Positions 13,514-17,900 of a stretch of 17,900 bases of DNA are shown piece by piece; the first letter of the stretch is position 1, and every line of letters starts with the position of its first letter. The DNA comes from JBIOJM01 sp044450785 (lineage in GTDB: Bacteria; Planctomycetota; Planctomycetia; Isosphaerales; Isosphaeraceae), in NCBI GenBank assembly GCA_044450785.1, contig JBIOJM010000205.1, positions 1 through 17,900 of the forward strand, given 5' to 3'. Made by a program: the position numbers and the translations under genes. The notes beneath the pieces are model-generated. The model was not told the DNA's origin. It saw only the letters and a program-made list of their open reading frames with translations, and ran no database searches.

Positions 13514-15493
13514 TCACCAAAGCCGGAGACGCGCCGGGTTCCGCCAGACGCGGCCGAGCACCTTGGATCTCCAACGCACGCGTCCGTTCGGGCCCCGGGC
13601 GTCGACGGAGTAGAATCGTCCGTCGCCCCCTTCTTCCTGGTATTCATGCAAGGGGACTGTCGCCGCGGTGTAGTCCTTGATGTCGGCCGGCAGAAGGAAA
13701 AACAGCGGCCGGGTGCCGGCACCATCCGGCGAACGGTCGCCCGTTCCAACCCGCAGGGTCTGGCCGTGCTTCGCGTCGTAGTCCTCATAAACCGGCAGCG
13801 AAGCGATCCCGTCCCGGTCCGGCGCGAAGAAGGCGATGCGCCGCGGCGGTATCGATTCACGATCGCTTGGTGTGCCCTTCCTGATCAGGCGAGCCGCGAG
13901 GCCCGGGCCCGGCGGATCCTCGTAGATCGCGACCGGGAGAGCCAGACGTCGATCGGACAGGTCGAGCTGATACATGATCTGGTTGTAGTCGTAACGGGGC
14001 GTCGGGTCGGGATTTCCCGAGAAGGTCGTGGTGTAGGTACCCTCGAAGAAGATGATCCGTCCGTTGTCCTTGTCGAACATCGGGTGGTGCTTCGGATTGT
14101 AAAAGCTGTACTTGTCGTGCGTCACGATCTTGCGGGCGTAGACCCAGGGGCCCAGCGGCGTGTCGGCCTCGGCATACCACACCTCACCGAGATAGGACGT
14201 GCTCCCGTAAGACTCCACGGCGATCATCACCCAGCGCTGACGATATCCGTTCCAGTAGACTGACCCGCCATGGGCAAGCACCGCCTTGCCGGAGTCGATG
14301 TCGCGCAAGTTCAGGAGCGACTCCTCGGGCGTGATCCGGCGGGCTGCGATCAGCTTGATCTCCTGCTCCTGCCGGACCAGTTGGGTGTTCGTCTTCCAGC
14401 CGTGGCGCAACCCACCTTCCCGACCGCGGTCGAACTGCTGCTGGGCCAGCCCGGTGCCTGGCTTCAAGCACGAATACGCCTCGCAGGACTCGATCTGTTT
14501 CAATTGTTCCGGGTCGGCCGGCACGCGGACCAACGGATAAGGGCTGGCATAATAGAGGTACTCGACGCCGTGGTCCTGGTAGAGGAACGGATGACCGTCG
14601 GGATACTCGCCGTGATAGGCGGAGGCCCCGGGAAACTGGACCACCTTGTCGAACCGCTGCGTTTGAGGATTGAATTCGGCAAGCCCGCGTTCGTAGACCT
14701 CGAGCATCTTGCGGACCTTGGCGTAGCCTGCGAACATGCGCTCCCGCCCATCGCGACCCTTGAGGACGGCCAGGCCCGAGATCCAGGTCGGGCCCTCGCC
14801 GGGCATGGGGGCCGTGGGCCGGGCGAAGCCGCGATCGTCGACGAAGTAGCTCAGGTTCACACCGGCCTCGGGCTCGAGGCCGCCTTGGCCCGGCCGCTCG
14901 GATATGGCGCCCGGCACATGGAAATTACCCAGGGGATAGTCCGGGCGATTGGTGTCGCCCCAGAACCAGTAGATCTTCCCTTGATACAACGCGTTCACCA
15001 CGCTGTCCTGGCCGAAGACCTGGCCGTTCAAGAGGGGCTCGCGGATCGGTACGTCGTCGCCCGTCAGCACGCTGTCGCGATAGATCCCCGCGCCGGTGAC
15101 CCGGTAAAGCCGTCGGGCGATATTGATCCGGCGGATGACGATCTGAACCGACCCTCCCTCCGTGACGAGGAGGGCCTTGCCGCGGTAGCCGAAGCCGTCC
15201 TTCTCGAACTCATAGCCGTGGCCGCGGATCGAGAAGAAGACCTTGCGGTTGAAAAGGCCAGGCTCGTCGAACGCCACGATGCCGTTACTGTCGGTAATAT
15301 AGCGAATCTGGTTGGTCGTCTTCAGCTCGACCAAGGGCACGCCGCGTCCGGTCCCCTCCTCGACGACCTGGATGCGAAAGGGGCGTGGGCGGGGAGCTGC
15401 CGCATCCTCGAACCCAAGGGCGCGCGGGCCGGACGAGGCCACGATGAACAGAAGAGATCCGACCAGCAGGGACCCGGCGAATCGAAGCGGCAT
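13514..15493 (-). CDS. secreted propeller-like protein with N-terminal Ig-like domain
   Basis: A 659-aa exported protein. A Sec signal peptide (1 to ~27, SLLVGSLLFIVAS core) is followed by a carboxypeptidase-regulatory/Ig-like beta domain (~38-122: VPLVELKTTN, YITDSNGIVAFDE). The larger part (~150-659) has repeated aromatic blade-like strands such as YWFWGDTNR (175-183), VEYLYYASPYPLVRV and GRIIFFEGTYTTTF, as in five-bladed glycosidase-like propellers (DUF4185/GH43-like). Catalytic residues cannot be assigned, so a carbohydrate-related role is only a suggestion. The start is the ATG at 15491-15493, with GGAGGAGGA about 10 nt upstream and the signal peptide directly after it; the frame is open 32 codons further up, into the helicase gene, but that part is shadow sequence. 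It lies 22 nt after the helicase stop and 9 nt before the 420-aa gene. Confidence 0.85.
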   Translation of the reverse strand: MPLRFAGSLLVGSLLFIVASSGPRALGFEDAAAPRPRPFRIQVVEEGTGRGVPLVELKTTNQIRYITDSNGIVAFDEPGLFNRKVFFSIRGHGYEFEKDGFGYRGKALLVTEGGSVQIVIRRINIARRLYRVTGAGIYRDSVLTGDDVPIREPLLNGQVFGQDSVVNALYQGKIYWFWGDTNRPDYPLGNFHVPGAISERPGQGGLEPEAGVNLSYFVDDRGFARPTAPMPGEGPTWISGLAVLKGRDGRERMFAGYAKVRKMLEVYERGLAEFNPQTQRFDKVVQFPGASAYHGEYPDGHPFLYQDHGVEYLYYASPYPLVRVPADPEQLKQIESCEAYSCLKPGTGLAQQQFDRGREGGLRHGWKTNTQLVRQEQEIKLIAARRITPEESLLNLRDIDSGKAVLAHGGSVYWNGYRQRWVMIAVESYGSTSYLGEVWYAEADTPLGPWVYARKIVTHDKYSFYNPKHHPMFDKDNGRIIFFEGTYTTTFSGNPDPTPRYDYNQIMYQLDLSDRRLALPVAIYEDPPGPGLAARLIRKGTPSDRESIPPRRIAFFAPDRDGIASLPVYEDYDAKHGQTLRVGTGDRSPDGAGTRPLFFLLPADIKDYTAATVPLHEYQEEGGDGRFYSVDARGPNGRVRWRSKVLGRVWRNPARLRLW

Positions 15494-15515
15494 GATGTGG
15501 GATCCTCCTCCGGGG

Positions 15516-17582
15516 TCATTCCGGGGACCAAAATCCTGGTTCTCTCCGTCGTCCTGGACGGCTCGCGAAGCTCGACCACGGGTCGTCAAGAGCGGTGTCC
15601 GTCTCGATTTCTCCCTGTTCGACCAGGCCCTTGTCCATCTCGGTGAGGAAGCGGCTGGGTGCGGTGAAGACGGTCGGACCGCGGCCGCCGCGGGCGATGG
15701 TGAGGGGGTAGGTCAGCGTCAGCTCGTTCATGGCCCGAGTCACTGCCACGTAGAAGATGCGCCGCTCTTCGTCTTCACCGCCCGGCTCGTCGAGGGCGCG
15801 ACGATGAGGAAAGCCGTCCTCGACCAGCCGGGGAACGAAGACGTGTGACCATTCGAGGCCCTTGGCCTGGTGGACCGTGGAGAGGACGAGGACATCGCCC
15901 GCCTCGTCGCTGGCGACCGAGTCCATTCCGTAAACATCTCCGGCCAAGAGCAAGTCGGCGATCAGACGTTCGAGGCTGTCATACTTCGCGGCCAGGAGCG
16001 CGAACTGCTCGATGTCGGCAATGCGGTTGTCGGGCCGCTCGTACTTGAGCCGGACGGTGTCCGGGTATCCTCCCTTGAGGATGGCGCTGACCGCGGCGGC
16101 GGGGTTGCGTTCCGGGTGGGTTGCCCGCAGCTTCTTGAGGTCGCTCACGAACCCCGCGAAGAAGCCCTTGCTCTTGGCCGGTAGAAGTGCCATGGCCTCC
16201 GCCGATTCAAGGGCCTCGAGAGGCCGTCCGCTCTTCGACAGGTGCTGAAAGATCGCCCCGGCCTTGGCCGGACCGATTCCGGGCAACAGCAAGAGCAAGC
16301 GGCGCCACGAGGCTTCGTCACGCGGGTTCTGGACCACCCGAAGATGGGCCAGCACGTCCTTGATGTGGGCCTGCTCGAAGAAGCGGAGTCCGCTGCGGAC
16401 CGTATAAGGAATGCCGCGCGTCAGCAGCTCGCCTTGCAGCAGGATGCTATCGTGGTGGTTGCGATAGAGCACGGCAATCTGCCCGAGCGCCACCTCTTTC
16501 TCGCGCGCTTCGAGGATCTGCTGGCAGATGAGCGCTGCCTCTAGGTAGGCATCCGCCGTCGGAACCACGAGTGGAAGCGTCCCATCGGGCCGGGCGGAGG
16601 TCATCTCCTTGGCGAACCCCAGTTTGTTGTGGGCGATCGACGCCTTGGTGAACGCGACGATCTGGGGCGTCGAACGATAATTGACCTCGAGCGGGAAGAT
16701 CCGGGCGCCGGCATGCCGTTCGGGGAACCGGAGAATGTTGTCGTAGTCGGCCCCGCGGAACCGGTAGATCGACTGGGCGTCATCGCCGACCGCCGTGAGG
16801 TTGCCCGCGCCGGCGGCCGCGATCGCCTCGACCACCTCGACCTGGACGGCGTTGGTGTCTTGCATCTCGTCGATCAGGACGTGCCGGAACATGCGCGCCT
16901 GGGCGGCGCGCTCTTCGGGAAACTCGCGGATCAGCCGGCCCCAGAGCAGAAGCAGGTCGTCGTAGTCCATGCAGTTGGCCCCGCGCTTGCGCTCGGCGTA
17001 GGCCGCGGCGACCGCCTCGATCTGTGGCTGCCACTGCACGAGCTCGGGTCCTCGCTCGGAGATCACCTGGGCCAGCGGACGATTGACGTTGGCGCTGAAG
17101 CTGATCACGTGCCGCACTGAGGCGGCCTTGGGGGCCAGCTTGCCGGCCCCGCTCAGTCCGGCGTCATCCATGGCCAGACGGACGAAGTCGAGCTGGTCCT
17201 CGCTGTCGAGGATCGTGAAATTCGGTTCATAGCCCAGGAGCGCCGCCGCGCGACGCAGCAGGCGATTGCCGATATGGTGGAACGTCCCGGCACAGACCTT
17301 GCCTGCCTGCTGCCCGATCAGCGAGTCCATCCGCCGCACCATCTCCCGCGCCGCGCGGCGAGTGAAAGTGACCAGCATGATCGACCCGGCTGGAACGCCG
17401 GTCGCGATCAAGTAGGCCACGCGGTAGGTGATGACCCGCGTCTTGCCCGAGCCCGGCCCCGCCAGGATCAGGTTGTAGCCATCCGGCGCCATCGCCGCCG
17501 CTCGCTGTGAATCATTCAACTCGCGCTGAAATTGATCGGACAGGCGAGCGTTCAAAGGCGACTTGAGGCGAATCTTTCGCAT
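15516..17582 (-). CDS. UvrD/Rep-type ATP-dependent DNA helicase (SF1A)
   Basis: A 688-aa 3'-5' DNA helicase for repair or replication restart. Seen motifs: Q-motif LNDSQRAAA (22-30), Walker A AGPGSGKTR (41-49), motif Ia VTFTRRAAREM (71-81), motif II LIDEMQD (236-242), motif III GDDAQSIYRFRGA (267-279), motif IV region NYRST (301-305), motif V TVHQAKGLEW (569-578) and motif VI VAVTRA (612-617). All ATPase motifs are intact. The usual Tyr of DExxQD (DEYQD) is Met here. It is slightly shorter than UvrD/PcrA (about 720) and lacks their long C-terminal tail; the end is Arg/Pro/Trp-rich. The start ATG at 17580-17582 has no clear Shine-Dalgarno sequence, but an extended -10 promoter lies 60 nt upstream. 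It is the first gene of a three-gene cluster. Whether it should be named uvrD, pcrA or rep cannot be decided. Confidence 0.95.
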   Translation of the reverse strand: MRKIRLKSPLNARLSDQFQRELNDSQRAAAMAPDGYNLILAGPGSGKTRVITYRVAYLIATGVPAGSIMLVTFTRRAAREMVRRMDSLIGQQAGKVCAGTFHHIGNRLLRRAAALLGYEPNFTILDSEDQLDFVRLAMDDAGLSGAGKLAPKAASVRHVISFSANVNRPLAQVISERGPELVQWQPQIEAVAAAYAERKRGANCMDYDDLLLLWGRLIREFPEERAAQARMFRHVLIDEMQDTNAVQVEVVEAIAAAGAGNLTAVGDDAQSIYRFRGADYDNILRFPERHAGARIFPLEVNYRSTPQIVAFTKASIAHNKLGFAKEMTSARPDGTLPLVVPTADAYLEAALICQQILEAREKEVALGQIAVLYRNHHDSILLQGELLTRGIPYTVRSGLRFFEQAHIKDVLAHLRVVQNPRDEASWRRLLLLLPGIGPAKAGAIFQHLSKSGRPLEALESAEAMALLPAKSKGFFAGFVSDLKKLRATHPERNPAAAVSAILKGGYPDTVRLKYERPDNRIADIEQFALLAAKYDSLERLIADLLLAGDVYGMDSVASDEAGDVLVLSTVHQAKGLEWSHVFVPRLVEDGFPHRRALDEPGGEDEERRIFYVAVTRAMNELTLTYPLTIARGGRGPTVFTAPSRFLTEMDKGLVEQGEIETDTALDDPWSSFASRPGRRREPGFWSPE

Positions 17583-17641
17583 GCGAGGGCCCCGACCCGG
17601 AGAGCAGGCCTTTCTCGTTGTCTTCCACCGAACGAGGCCCG

Positions 17642-17650
17642 ATTATACCA
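17642..17650 (-). promoter_or_regulatory. extended -10 promoter for the helicase-led cluster
   Basis: On the minus strand, TGGTATAAT is a perfect -10 hexamer with the TGn extension, about 60 nt upstream of the helicase start. The -35 region is poor (GGAAAG at the right distance), which is typical of extended -10 promoters. A transcript would start near 17634 and have a leader of about 50 nt. Confidence 0.6.
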
Positions 17651-17764
17651 GGATCGCTCAGGACTTTCCGGCCACGACGTCGCTGACGTGCGCAGCCACT
17701 TCGAGTAGACTGAGTCGATGAGCAAGGACCATCTTAAGACCGCGAACGATGCACCCTTAAGGAA

Positions 17765-17900
17765 CAGGCCCGAAATAACTTCCCGACTTCGTATTTGTGT
17801 GCCACTGGCTCTGCCAGTGTCCCCATGCTTGGGCGGGCACTGGCAGAGCCAGTGGCACCCGGAAAACCAGAGAAGCTAAATCGGGAAGCTATTTCCGACC
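17765..17900. repeat. two-tier palindromic element at the right edge of the window
   Basis: The inner arms 17799-17819 and 17838-17858 are perfect 21-bp complements (GTGCCACTGG at the outer end) around an 18-nt loop that can pair a little further. The outer arms GAAATAACTTCCCGA (17772-17786) and the complement at 17881-17895 match in 14 of 15 positions, with weaker pairing out to 17766 and 17900. The arms are separated by spacers of 12 and 22 nt. The element may continue beyond the window. No gene is seen from 17583 to 17900 apart from this and the promoter. Confidence 0.8.

Noticed and set aside
14270..15646. 458-codon open frame antisense to the secreted propeller-like gene
   Set aside because: It is a shadow frame. 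The opposite strand has a signal peptide, a strong ribosome site and consistent beta-strand patterns.

Overview
The window looks like part of a high-GC planctomycete chromosome, most like the Isosphaeraceae. This is inferred from an FHA-GAF-SpoIIE regulator beside a Ser/Thr kinase, a Tat-exported three-subunit molybdenum hydroxylase, a secreted propeller-like protein of a type I associate with planctomycetes, small basic Lys/Ala-rich and PF..F-type proteins, and palindromic repeats between genes. No phage, transposase, CRISPR array, rRNA or tRNA gene was seen.

Layout. Positions 1-1736 (minus) hold a broken FHA-GAF-SpoIIE phosphatase gene followed by the N-terminal part of a Ser/Thr kinase that runs off the window. 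Positions 1737-2238 hold a nested inverted-repeat element (1870-2061) that abuts the first 44 codons of an aquaglyceroporin gene, a gene remnant. A 117-aa hypothetical gene (2239-2592, minus) follows. At 2920-3918 (minus) is an MDR oxidoreductase resembling 2-enoyl thioester reductases. It is divergent from an ABC ATPase (4064-4828) and its permease (5046-6689), which are separated by a spacer full of hairpins. Positions 6931-10953 (plus) form a tight four-gene operon: a [2Fe-2S] subunit with Tat signal, a molybdopterin subunit, an FAD subunit and a four-cysteine 79-aa protein. Facing it is a tandem array of three paralogous genes of about 80 aa (10938-11680, minus); its last gene overlaps the 79-aa gene tail to tail by 16 bp.

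A 43-aa Lys/Ala/Pro-rich protein (11983-12114, plus) ends at a strong intrinsic terminator. Positions 12242-17582 (minus) carry a co-directional cluster: a UvrD-like helicase, a secreted propeller-like protein and a 420-aa protein with a HEAT-like segment, with gaps of only 22 and 9 nt. An extended -10 promoter lies upstream of the helicase. The right edge (from about 17765) carries a two-tier palindrome with a perfect 21-bp stem inside an outer inverted repeat.

How the genes work together. The molybdenum hydroxylase operon encodes a complete electron path (Mo, Fe-S, FAD), probably exported as a folded complex through the Tat signal of the small subunit. The ABC pair would form a small exporter. 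The FHA/phosphatase-kinase pair was probably a signalling module, and its phosphatase half is now lost by deletion. Nothing seen here is convincingly a new defence or mobile system. The best leads are the two palindromic elements, the small-protein array, and the four-Cys protein tied to the molybdenum enzyme.
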